Source: Trissonchulus latispiculum
Taxonomy: Eukaryota > Nematoda > Enoplea > Enoplida > Ironidae
Assembly: GCA_030248195.1 (NCBI GenBank)
Contig: JASAND010020115.1
Span: 46,762 to 110,761 of the forward strand
Direction of reading: 5' to 3'
DNA: 64,000 nucleotides
Both the position numbers and the translations under genes were made by a program. Within the stretch, counting starts at the first letter, position 1; the number at the start of each line of letters is the position of its first letter. Shown piece by piece: positions 21,761-32,266 of this stretch. The notes below the pieces were generated by a model, which worked only from the letters and a program-made list of their open reading frames with translations, had not been told where the DNA came from and made no database searches.

Positions 21761-23887
21761 ATGGCTGGTAAGGATGCTAAAACTGAGAGTGATGACGATA
21801 TGTTGGCTGAATCTAATCCAGATTTTGAACGTTTAGAAAGGCATTCACGTGCCATAAAGTTACATGCAAAAATGTTAGAGGAATTGAGAAATGATATGAA
21901 TGATTATTATGTTCGTTTGCAGACTTTACCTACATCGCATGATTTGCAAGATTATCAAAATTTTCGAGGCCATTATAACAGGTTTCAAAAACAATACTTT
22001 GATAGTAATGGAGATTTTGATTTAACAGCTGTTACTATTTGTCCTACCGATGCTGTCTCATTGCCTCATGACACTTTAAGACCTTTTACGGGAAAGAGCG
22101 ATGAGCAAAATATTGAGGACTGGTTTAAAATTTTTAAGTTAGTTGCAACTGCCCAAAACTGGGATGATGATCGACAGTTGAAAATTCTGCCCGCGTTTTT
22201 GAGAGATTATGCTCTGGATGTTTATACGAGTTTGCAACCTTGTGAAAAGAGTGACATTGACACTTTGGAGCAAAATTTGGTCAAACATTTAAAGCCTGCG
22301 GAAGCTGAGCGTTTTTGTAGTATGCAGTTGCATAGTAGAATTCAAAAACCTAATGAAGGAGTTCAGGACTTTGCGTATGGTATTCAGCGACTAGTGCAAA
22401 AAGCCTATCCTGGCATGCAAGAGGCAGCAGCTAAAAATCTGGCTTTTAACAGTTTAATTAATGGTTTAAATCCTTATTATAAAAAACAGCTTATTTTACA
22501 AAATCCAAAAGATTTCACTGATGCTGTGCAAAAAGCACGACAGCTAGAAGCACTTGAAGGTCTGAACTCAAATTCGTTTGAAAACGCTGCTTATAAAATT
22601 TCTGCTTATGAAGCCACACCAGTTGAACGGCGTATGCAAGCTTCAGACAACGAAATTCTGGTAACTGAACTAAGAAAGCTAATTGAGGCAATGAATAAAA
22701 GGTTCGATGCTTTTCAGCAGAAGGTAGATGGTAATATGACAAATCTTCGCGAAGAAATTAATAAAATTTCAAATAATTATAATGTTAGCAGTCATAGGGA
22801 TTCTCGAATGGCTGCTCGTGTGCTGAGACCTAGTACCAAATTTCGGAATAATTGTGAACAAAGTTGGGGCAGGTTTGGCTTTCCCCGCGATACAGTAGGA
22901 AGGGATTTCTCACAAGCGTTTGGTAATCGACAGGGGCGTACTTTTCAAGGGCAACCTAAATGTTATAACTGTAAGATACAAGGTCATTTCGCTGCGTCGT
23001 GCCCCCAGCGCTCAGTTACACAGTTTTACAATCGACCTACACCAAACCACTCTTTTAGACAGGATTATGGACAAGCTACTGCAGCTGTAATTAACAGAGA
23101 GTTTCCAATGCCTCCAACAGAAACGGTATCTGCTTCTCACGTACATTCTGAATTGTCTGATCTGCGAATGAGTATTAAAGCGTTACAGGATGCCACTCAG
23201 CTAATTGCTAAACAAAAACAGGATTGCAGTCAGTTGCAGAAAGACAATGAAGCGCTTTTTGAGCAAAACCAACGATTGGTGCAACGCTTCTTTTCAGATT
23301 CCGAAACTCGACCAAAAGTATTTGTTAATTCTTTGAAAGCTATGCAATTTGAAAATGTTCTCTCTAAAGCTGAGGTTAGCAGACACCGATTCCGTTCCCG
23401 TGTTTCGCATAATGTCAAAGTTTGTAAAATACGCAATAAGCATAACGAAAGGAAAGAGCCATGCGGTAAAGAAAACAACGAAGTACAGACAATTATGTCA
23501 AATGATTTCAGCGAAACTTCAAAAAACAACGGGCAAAGTTCGGGCCAAAAAGAAGATCAGAAGAAAGTTTCTGTAGTCAGTTTTAAAGCTATGTTAAATA
23601 AGCTAGCAAATGTTTCTTCTTTTATATTAAGGCGGATGCTTTTAATCGTTATATGCGTGCTAGCTATGAAAGGTGGTGTGAATGCAATGCCTGTTAATGA
23701 TAAGCAATTAGAGCCTCTTTCCTATGGTAGAAAGTTTGCTTGGAATCAACTTAATTCAACTGATTGTAGCAAGCCGTCAGAGACGCCTACCGAGCAGCTT
23801 GTAGACAATTTGTCTTGGCTACGTTCAATTAATCTTAGTCAATATTGCTACAAACCATTTCGTCGTAAAAAGGATGTTGAAAGGTGA
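21761..23887 (+). CDS. Gag polyprotein with C-terminal signal-like segment, left copy
   Basis: 708 residues from an ATG 158 bp after the upstream frame. Residues about 105-265 look like a retrotransposon Gag capsid domain (PFTGKSD...WFKIF...YALDVY...LINGLNP). A heptad-like stretch (300-335) follows. A zinc knuckle has C401, C404, H409 and C414 (CX2CX4HX4C), in the motif CYNCKIQGHFAASC. A second coiled-coil-like segment lies at 463-510. Residues about 617-642 form a basic-then-hydrophobic stretch ending in small residues, like a signal peptide or membrane anchor. It is followed by NST, NLS and NLS sequons and several cysteines. The C-terminus may be the start of an envelope-type protein joined to Gag. 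No protease motif. About nine in ten residues match the right copy. Gag would package element RNA in the cytoplasm. Confidence 0.85.
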   Translation: MAGKDAKTESDDDMLAESNPDFERLERHSRAIKLHAKMLEELRNDMNDYYVRLQTLPTSHDLQDYQNFRGHYNRFQKQYFDSNGDFDLTAVTICPTDAVSLPHDTLRPFTGKSDEQNIEDWFKIFKLVATAQNWDDDRQLKILPAFLRDYALDVYTSLQPCEKSDIDTLEQNLVKHLKPAEAERFCSMQLHSRIQKPNEGVQDFAYGIQRLVQKAYPGMQEAAAKNLAFNSLINGLNPYYKKQLILQNPKDFTDAVQKARQLEALEGLNSNSFENAAYKISAYEATPVERRMQASDNEILVTELRKLIEAMNKRFDAFQQKVDGNMTNLREEINKISNNYNVSSHRDSRMAARVLRPSTKFRNNCEQSWGRFGFPRDTVGRDFSQAFGNRQGRTFQGQPKCYNCKIQGHFAASCPQRSVTQFYNRPTPNHSFRQDYGQATAAVINREFPMPPTETVSASHVHSELSDLRMSIKALQDATQLIAKQKQDCSQLQKDNEALFEQNQRLVQRFFSDSETRPKVFVNSLKAMQFENVLSKAEVSRHRFRSRVSHNVKVCKIRNKHNERKEPCGKENNEVQTIMSNDFSETSKNNGQSSGQKEDQKKVSVVSFKAMLNKLANVSSFILRRMLLIVICVLAMKGGVNAMPVNDKQLEPLSYGRKFAWNQLNSTDCSKPSETPTEQLVDNLSWLRSINLSQYCYKPFRRKKDVER

Positions 23888-26400
23888 CTTTGCATCTTTA
23901 CCGATTTTTGACTAGAGGAGAAACAGTTGTATTAATTCCGTTAATTTGAATTTAGTGAGTTCTGGTAACGAAAGTTTTGAAATAAGTTCGTATTCGTATT
24001 AGAGTTTAACGACATTTTACTGCTACTTTTTTTGAAATTATTTTACAGTCAGCAGACTGAATTGCTGAGAGTGCATGTTTTAAGCTTGCTATACAACTGG
24101 AAATACTTGTCGGTGAGTGCACCACCGGGGAGTATCGTCAGTTAAAAGCTACTTTGATCTGCTGTCTTGTTTTTAAATAGACTGTAGCAGTTAAATAAGG
24201 TCACGGTTTTTTGAGAAAAATTTCAATTAGACCAATGGAATTTGTTGCATTCAAATGCTTTAAAAGAACACAGAACTAGCATAAGAGAAGTTAACCCAAG
24301 TTGACTTCTTGTGATTTTTCGAATCTCATTTTATAATCCAATTATCGGAATCGGATTATTAGTGAATGCCTAGTGAATAAGCTGCAGCTGCGCTTATTTG
24401 GGTAGACGTTAAACTGAATTGTTTGAGTTAAACCTCTAGTTATACGTACAAAAATCGAGAAGCTGAATGACAATTAACAGTGTTACAAGCAGTACGCAAC
24501 TGTAAGCCTAGAAACATTTTACAGAAATATATTTAAATTTCCGAGTTGTAATTTGGTTATAAATGAGACTGTGTTATCATTTAAATAACTGCTGCTTACA
24601 GTTTGTATCTGAACTGTAGTTTACTAGTATAGAAACGGTTGCATTTTCAGCTCACAACAAAATTTCGCTGAAGTTTATTAACTGGCTCCGCAAGTTAAGG
24701 CAAAGTTTTTGGCTAGCAGCCATGCGGATCAAAGTAACTTGGACTGCAAAGGTATTGCGGTCAAAACTGAATTATGATTTATAGTGAGAGCGCTTCAGCT
24801 TTTAAAATTGTTGCTGGGAAAGTTAAAGGGCAAAAAACTAAAGGACAAACTGCAAATCTAGATGAGTTTGCAAGATCAGTCTGAATTATGCCTGACTTGG
24901 CCAGTGAGATCACGTTATGTCTCATGTATTAATCCAATATTATTTTCTTGGTCCGTGTAGTTTCATATATTATGTGTAAACGGTTATTGCATTTGTATGT
25001 TATTGTATTTACAGAATTAGGAAGCAGTTTACTTGTATTTATGTAGTTAAAAAGTAGGATCACTCCCTATGTGTTCATATTAAGATGGCGCTTCCATTCT
25101 GAAGGTTTCATCCGGCATTTTTTTGGCGAACGCCAGAAATAAGTTAATTTTAAGGCTTGGAAAACGGTATTATAGCAAACTAGAGAAGTAACAATCTCGA
25201 TAAACATAGCTGCTGAGCGCGCAGTAAAATGGCCATCTGTTCGCAAAAACCTGCTTCTTAAAGTAAACCTAAAGCTTTCCGTTTACTTGCTTTCAGTTAA
25301 GGAAAAAGCCGTTGCAGTATTTGTCGTAAAGTTTGAGAGTAGGTGAAAAAATAATTTGCGCTTCAAGTTCCTGTATTACTGAAAGCACCATCTTAAGTAA
25401 CACAGTATAACCACTGAGCTTCCATGACACTCATTCTTATTCCCATTCTCATCTCATATTCTCCAATGTTACTGTGATGGGTTTGTCGTAATTGCACTCT
25501 ATAGAGCTAAACTCATGATCTAACGTCATACCAGAGAATTATTCTTGTTGATTTGTAGTGCGTCAATGCCTAAGCTAACTGTTAATTGTAAATTTGTAAT
25601 AATTTATGTTATTGTGAAAATCATTGTTCTGTATTTATGCTATTGCTGTAATGTAATCAATCTACCGTATACTTACTGCCAGTTAACTCATAACTCATCT
25701 TAATTATTAACACTTAATTTTGCATCCTGGACATTTCAAACTTACGTACGTATACTTAGACATCTGAAAATGTTGCCTCTTATCGTACGTCATATAACCG
25801 CATAACTTGCCCTTACGCTGTTTCATGCTCAACTACGGATAACTTATTTGTTTCTGCGTTACGTATACACAGCTTCATAGAATTACTAGCTTCAGATAGA
25901 TCACTCATCTCTATTTATTCCTTTGAAGAGTCTCTTAGGATTAAGATTATCTTGAAAACCTTTAGCACTTACGCTAAGACTTAATCCTACGTATGTTCAG
26001 AAGAAACTCGTATAAATTTACCATTTGTGTTTTATGTAATAACGTAATAATTGCTGCATTGAGTAACATGTGAAAAGTTTAGGGAATGGTTTGAACTTTT
26101 CTTTTCTGATTTTACTAAAATTAGTATAAATAATTCTATTTAATGTATACCCAATTTCAAACAAGAGATTCTGTCACTAATACTGGCTACTGGCAAGTAA
26201 ATCGAGGCTACTGTATCAAGTGTATGGAAACGCAGATAAAGATATTTGTTACCCAAAGTTCATTGTTCATCAGAATGTACATGATACATAACTTTCTTCT
26301 TTCTTTCTTACTTGAGTAGATATTAGTAGCCGGCGAATTTTTACCTATTTTGATGGCAACAAAAAGAAATAAATATTTCCAAAATTTGGGTTAACCAGAT
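23888..26400 (+). other. Non-coding 3' region of the left retroelement
   Basis: No open frame of note. About 210 bp at 24030-24250 are absent from the right copy. A short frame near 24563 that is open for 73 codons in the right copy (34127-34348) stops early here. From about 24900 onward the sequence is almost identical to the right arm. It may hold decayed envelope sequence, but nothing recognisable remains. Confidence 0.5.
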
Positions 26401-26636
26401 GCGCCATAAGTAGGTTTAACAGCTTAGTATATGACGGCACAAACGCCTCCATCGTTGGGCAAACAAGGAACGCACCCTAGGAGACGCAGCTTCGCCACAC
26501 ACAGTCTTTAATCTGTAAACCCGGCAGACACTCTGGTTAAAATTTTCAAATTTTATCCCACACGAAATAAAAGCAGAGAGATCTCTGGTGGCCATCAATT
26601 CCGGGGTCAGAATTCACACAAATTCGTGGTCCCAGG

Positions 26637-26850
26637 TCAACTGCGTGCGACAGGCTGACTAAGTGGACTGTTCGTAAATCGGTATGATCCCCCCGGCAAG
26701 GCCGGCGTCTCCCGAACTACCGTTTCGTTAGTCAGCCGCCGCGGGTGGACTGGATGACCAACTAGACTGTCGTAAATCAGCATGATCCCTCCGGTCAAGC
26801 CGGTGCCTTCCGAACTACCGTTTCGTTGGTCAAACGCCATGCAGCGGAGC
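26637..26850 (-). ncRNA. Tandem dimer of a 98-bp structured module, left arm
   Basis: On the minus strand two units follow each other. Each starts with a GACCAAC or GACTAAC arm that pairs with GTTGGTC or TTAGTC about 75 nt later. Inside each are GAAACGGTAGTTCGG, a GC hairpin (for example CCGGC-CTT-GCCGG) and ATTTACGA. CGGTA can pair with TACCG (or TGCTG with wobbles in the other unit) and GTTCG with CGAAC, in crossing order, which would be a pseudoknot. The same dimer is in the right arm. The frames open through it are probably incidental. I do not recognise an established RNA family. Confidence 0.35.
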
Positions 26851-26959
26851 TTTACGTCAATAGACGGGCTGCCCTGTTCTAATCACCAGAGTTCTCTGCT
26901 CTAGGGAGCCACCCACCACCCACCCTTTAACGTAATTGCATTTGTTTCGTTACTTTATT

Positions 26960-29900
26960 TGCGTTTCCTTAATTAAATTATCAAATTTTATCTAATCGCG
27001 AACGTAAATGACTTTTGGTATTTTCAAATCCTCAGGTACTCTTGGCAAAACGAGTACTAGTTCAGGGGTAAAATCATATTCTTAGCTATCTACAAAATTC
27101 ATTATTAAACGGCATTCTAAAATTGCTTCAATTCAGTAATTTAGGTATGATCATACTTAGGCCCAGTAATTGTAACCATTCACTCCACGTACGCAGATGT
27201 ATGAAACAGCATTCAATTAGTTGTTAAATCTGTATCTAATTACTCTCACACTGTCATTCGATATAGATGTCATCTTATATGCAACCGTCATTTTCACAAA
27301 GTGTAGACTGAGCTTACCTTTAGTAGGCTGAATTGCATCATGCATCCTGTTTTATCTGAGCTTTTGAGAAATGAGAGCTTTAATCTTTGAGCTTTAATAA
27401 GTTTTTTCCGGACTCAAAAATGGACGGGAAAGTAATTTAGTCAGGCAACGCATATACTAATTTGAATTGGGTTTCCTTCCGTAATAGCAAACGAAACCGT
27501 GGAAAACAGTAAAATTACGTAGAGAATAAATTGGCAGGTAAAACGGGTTGAATTGAGGGCTGCAACTGGAACTCAGGTCATTTCAGATTATACATTCGAG
27601 CAATTAAATTTCGCAGCTTTTAATTTAACTTTGTGCAAAGGTTTCATGATCACGGATTTCGCGCAATTGTTGTTTCACCAAGAGCTTGGTACATATGTAG
27701 TGAAGAAATGGAGTAAACTTTGTATAATTTTATCAAGGAGTCTACATATAATGCATTTAATTTGGAAATAGATAAAGACGACGGCGCCGCGGCAATTTTC
27801 CATTTATGGCTTCAATGAGATGACTTTATTGTATGTGTCTATCGGCAAACTACTAGCAACTCTTCTTCGTAACTCAACTCATAACTCAACTCAACGCAGC
27901 CGTTTTTCAATAAATTATAAAGAAATGTTAGAAAGAAACTTCACCATTTTCGCTCCATGAAATCAGTCTGAGCCAGAAACAGCCGTAGTGCAAAGATTAC
28001 TTCACACTAAAGGATTTGCTCCCAGACGACTATGTTAAGTGTAAGTTAAGTAGGTGAAGAGGATAAGTTAATTCGTTTAAAGTACCGTTGGTTCGAGTAT
28101 CTGCAGTGAACATTGAAATGTTGGAATTTAGATAATTTTTTTAGTTCAGCAATAAATTTATATCTGAAATTTGAAGCATAGAATTAACTTGTTACAGCCA
28201 AATAAAGTACGACTGCCTGAATTGAAAAGGCGACAACACGAAAACAATTTGTGAACATGGGGTAAACAACCGGTTTAGGCTTAGGTTTAGGCTTCAAGAA
28301 AAATGACTTCCAGAGGCTATTTCGGCTATTACAAGTGCTGTAAAATTAAAACTAAAACCCAAAAGGAGTTTCTGCTGCAGCTGGGAGGGAATTTCGAATC
28401 GAACTGAAGTGGTTAATAAAATTGAAAATGCATGCCGTATAATCTCAATCGTGGCAAGTATGGTTAGCACAACGAATAAAATTGTTGAAATTAATAACAA
28501 TTTAGAAATTGACAAATTCTCATAAGGTCGTGTTCGAAGCAGAAATTTAGTGAATTAGCTGGCAGGTGCGCCTAGATAAACGCGGGGACTTGAGGTGGTG
28601 GTATCCTTTTGTCCAATGTTTTTGTGGTCATTTAAAAAGCTATAAATTTTGGGAGTTGGAAAGAACTTTATACATCGTTTCAAAGCTTATAATCAGGACA
28701 TTCACTGAGCTTACGAAATTAGTAAAATTAGCAAAACTTTTCCGACATAACGGCTAAATATAAACCAAAAAAATATTTGAACGTCGATTTCACATAACCA
28801 GCCAAAATTTCTTTTCGCGCTACACACAGAGGACATGGGCTGTGGGAGTTTTTTTTGGTTTCGCTCAGTGGCACTTAACCGTTGCGAAAATTGGCAAAAT
28901 GCTCGGAGACACTAAATTTTTAAACTGTGCTCTAAATTATTTCGAAACTGGGAAGGTTTCAGCCAAAACAGCGAAATGCATCTCTCCGCAATAGAACGAA
29001 TTTCCATTCTGCCAAAAATCTCCGAACCCGTCAAGTTGTTTTTGGGAAATTGATGTTTAAAACGAAATAACCGCAGTTTTGCCAAATAGGTTTTTCGGAC
29101 AAATCGCTAAAGCAATAAAGTCCGGCTAATAGGGATTCAGACAAATATGCAAAATATGCTTGTTTTGCAAACTGTTTCGATTGAGTATAAATGACCAAAA
29201 ATGTTCGTAAAATTTGGCAGTAATTTTTGAAAAAACTATTTCCTCAAAAATGGCCATTTTTTACCCTCAATGGCTTTTTGCTTCTCTGACTTAACTCTTA
29301 GAGATCCTCAAAAATTGGGGAAGCAAAAATTGTTTAGTTTCTACCTTTTTTTACCAGACGTAACAATCAATCCGGTGTCTCGTCTACCTATTGGCTAGGC
29401 TAAAACCAAAACTTTCTTATCTGTTGGCCTAAAAATACGGAACTGGTCCCAAACTAGTCCCAGACTGCCAAAGAGCACGGAAATAGGTTATTTCGCAATT
29501 TCCAGCCATTTACGCACAGGATTGAAATCATATAAAGTCAAAAACACCCGAAGAATACCAGACGTTAAGTGTAAGCAATCGGTAATTTGGATACCTTCGA
29601 GTAGTACGATTGAACTAATACAATCAGAAATTACTTGGCGAAACTATAATAGGTACTGCGTTGTCGCTTAGAGTGATTCGAGTGACTTTGGCGAGAAAAT
29701 TAGCCTTTAATTTTTAGGTTTCCTTCAAATACATTATTCCAGAATGTTCGTTTCGAAGCAGGATGATGCATCCATTGGTCGTTTAATATGGGTAGGCAAA
29801 GTTTTTTCCAGATTTTAAATTGAAAAATTGAAGGAAAGTTATATTTATAAAGAAATCCGGGAAACCACCAACCCGAGCAGGGTGGAATCCAGAAAATTTG

Positions 29901-31955
29901 CAATCATATACAGACCGTTGACTCATGTTACTTAATCTAAACTATTTCGGGAAACCTTGGTGATGTTGATCCACGCTAAGCCTAATACTGAAAAGCTACA
30001 AATGCCAAGCTCAGCTGTTTTAGGTATTCTTCAGGTCGTCAAACAAATTTTTCCCAATGATTTTGACGGAAGTCAGTGTAAGGTACAGCTCGGGATCGAA
30101 CCAGAAATTCTCAGTTTGTTGAAAACCCAATGCCTTTTCAAATTTCATAATTACTGTTATTCTAGCTTAAAAAGGGTCTCTACACCGCTGGGAAATACTG
30201 CTGTCATCAGCTAGGGCAAAAGGGTGAAGAAAAATGCATCCGAGTTCGGAATTTTAAGGGTCAAATTCTTGAGTTGGGGGGCAAATGGGAATAGTTGAAA
30301 AAGTTTTGAGGTCAAAATAAAGCAACTGAGGGGCAGAAAGTTGGATTAGGTGTTTGCCGAATAAGAAAATTTAATTTCCACTGACGGTTCCTCGGTAGTA
30401 CATCTCGAATACCTCAGAACCACTTTCAGCAATAAAAGAATGTCACAACTAAGAATGAACAGTTAACCAGGAAGTGTCATTCATGACTACTACTATTATT
30501 TAGCACTTATTTCTAGACCCCGCACGCTGGTCTCGTATTTTTGTAGGCTGAAGGTGGTTCATTTTGTTCTGATTCTGAGGGACAATCTCATAATTCGAAT
30601 CCAACACATTTAAAACGATCCTTGGCAAGTGTGAAATGACTTTTCTTCGATGTGTATGGAGTTGCAGTTAATTTTAACGGTTTGCTTAGACTCAGTTTCC
30701 CGAGTTTGAAGGTTTATATTACTTTAAAGCACGGACAGACGAACATTTGTTTTTGTCGATTCAGTAAATTCACCAGATTTTTGTTGGCAAGTTTTAAATT
30801 TAAGAAAATAACCAAAGGTTTTATATAATTGTTTATATTTTTTTTTTGAAAGCAGCAACAGCGGATGTATTCCAGTCCATTTTTGGCTATTTTATAGTAT
30901 GGCAGATTAATGATTAATGATTGACACAAATAATTGCTGAAGAAAATTCGTTGTAAGCAAGAAAATCAGTTGGTTAGAGATGAGTTTCGGAGAGTGCCGT
31001 AGAGGGGGGACGTGCCAGATTTATCTCAAATTAGTTCTGGGTTTGCAAAAAGCTATGAGTTCGATTTGAGCTTTTTGAAGCAAAATTTTGGCAAGTTGAC
31101 TCGTAAAAGTTACCATCGTTTTAGAAATTTATTTAAGCTGGGGTTTTGGTTTTCACTGGCTCAAAAATGTATTGCATGACTTTGATCAAAGCAATAGCAG
31201 TCTAAAGTACCTTCCAAATAAATGCTGACGCTAAAATTTGGTACATAGCCACGAACTTATGGGAGGAGTAAAGCACTTTGGGATTACAGAAGTAAAAATA
31301 TTTAGGAGTTCGCTGCAACTAATTAAAGTTCTTAAAACTGGGACCATTACGTGGAATTAATGTGCTGAATTTATTTCATAAATTTAGCCAAAACCAATTA
31401 AAGATAGAACTTGCTACGGCCAGGAGCCAAAGCCTGTTAACTTGGCATAAAGTATTTGTTTTGTTTAAGGATTCTAAAATTCGGAAAGGGCGGAAAGGGT
31501 CCAACATTCCCTAAAAGCAGCTGAAAATGACTGGAAAAAATGGAAAAAAAGATGAAACAGGGCTCTTCCCATCCTAAAGGTGAGCTGATCTTATACTTGG
31601 TAAAATAAGGATGGTTGCATGTGATATGATGGCGATAATAGTATGACAGTATGACAGTGCATTAGCAAACACAGATATAACAATTAATCGGATGGTGCAC
31701 CTTACTAGTAGATACCTGGAGCGAATGTAAATTGTACTATACGTAGGCGTGACTATATTTAAGTTACAGCATTGAAACAAGTTTAGGATGCTACTTAATA
31801 ATGAATTTTTGTAGATAGCTAAGATTATGGGTTTCTTCGGTAATAGGACTCATTTTGCCAAGAATCCCTGTAGTTTCACAATATCGAAAGTTATCTACGT
31901 TCGAAATTTCATCAAATTTGATAACTTAATTGAGGAAACGCAGATAAAGTAACAA
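26960..31955. other. Asymmetric centre of the inverted retroelement pair
   Basis: For about 400 bp at each edge the two sides still align as diverged inverted repeats (shared words such as CTTAGCTATCTACAAAA and TTCATTATTAA), then similarity is lost. There is no LTR, no polymerase and no long frame. A diverged TTAA-type MITE occupies 28594-29564. A short TTAGGC/TTAGGT run near 28275-28290 resembles a telomeric repeat but has only a few units. Confidence 0.55.
28594..29564. mobile_element. TTAA-type MITE, copy 2 (diverged)
   Basis: The left end GGTGGTGGTATCCTTTTGTC and the interior align with the copies at 15087 and 38968. The right end is degraded but still followed by TTAA (29565-29568); the left flank reads TTGA. 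It is the most diverged of the four copies, so probably the oldest insertion. Confidence 0.65.
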
Positions 31956-32070
31956 AACAAATGCTATTACGTTAAAGGGTGGGTGGTGGGTGGCTCCCTA
32001 GGGCAGAGAACTCTGGTGATTAGAACAGGGCAGCCCGTCGATTGACGTAAAGCTCCGCTGCATGGCGTTT

Positions 32071-32266
32071 GACCAACGAAACGGTAGTTCGGAAGGCACC
32101 GGCTTGACCGGAGGGATCATGCTGATTTACGACAGTCTAGTTGGTCATCCTGTCCACCCGCGGCGGCTGACTAATGAAACGGTAGTTCGGGAGACGCCGG
32201 CCTTGCCGGGGGAATCATACCGATTTACGAACAGTCCACTTAGTCAGCCTGTCGCACGCAGTTGAC
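32071..32266 (+). ncRNA. Tandem dimer of a 98-bp structured module, right arm
   Basis: Units at 32071-32168 and 32169-32266 differ from each other at many positions but keep the outer stem (GACCAAC/GTTGGTC in the first, GACTAA/TTAGTC in the second), compensating within that stem. They also keep an inner GC hairpin and the core GAAACGGTAGTTCGG. Only a few bases differ from the left-arm dimer. It lies on the strand opposite to Gag. A self-cleaving ribozyme or other structured element is possible; the hammerhead core CTGANGA is absent. Confidence 0.35.

Larger units (their letters stand above)
19586..26960 (+). mobile_element. LTR retroelement without pol, left copy of an inverted pair
   Basis: Order: LTR, primer binding site, about 680-bp hairpin-rich leader, a non-AUG open frame, Gag, then about 3 kb of non-coding DNA. 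No protease, reverse transcriptase, RNase H or integrase motif is seen in any frame. The right copy (31955-38960, minus strand) has the same order, so the missing polymerase is a property of the family. This resembles the TR-GAG class described in plants: terminal repeats with Gag only, presumably moved by a partner's enzymes. The inner border is where strong similarity to the other arm stops; weaker similarity continues to about 27370. The 3' LTR is missing. Confidence 0.7.

Noticed and set aside
26637..26840. 67-codon frame almost identical in both arms of the inverted pair
   Set aside because: It runs through the tandem structured module, so identity at DNA level explains it; the two repeat units give different peptides.
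28270..28295. Interstitial telomere (TTAGGC/TTAGGT)
   Set aside because: Only about three imperfect units; not enough to call.
32071..32266. Hammerhead ribozyme
   Set aside because: GAAAC is present, but the required CTGANGA element is not found in the right position in either unit.
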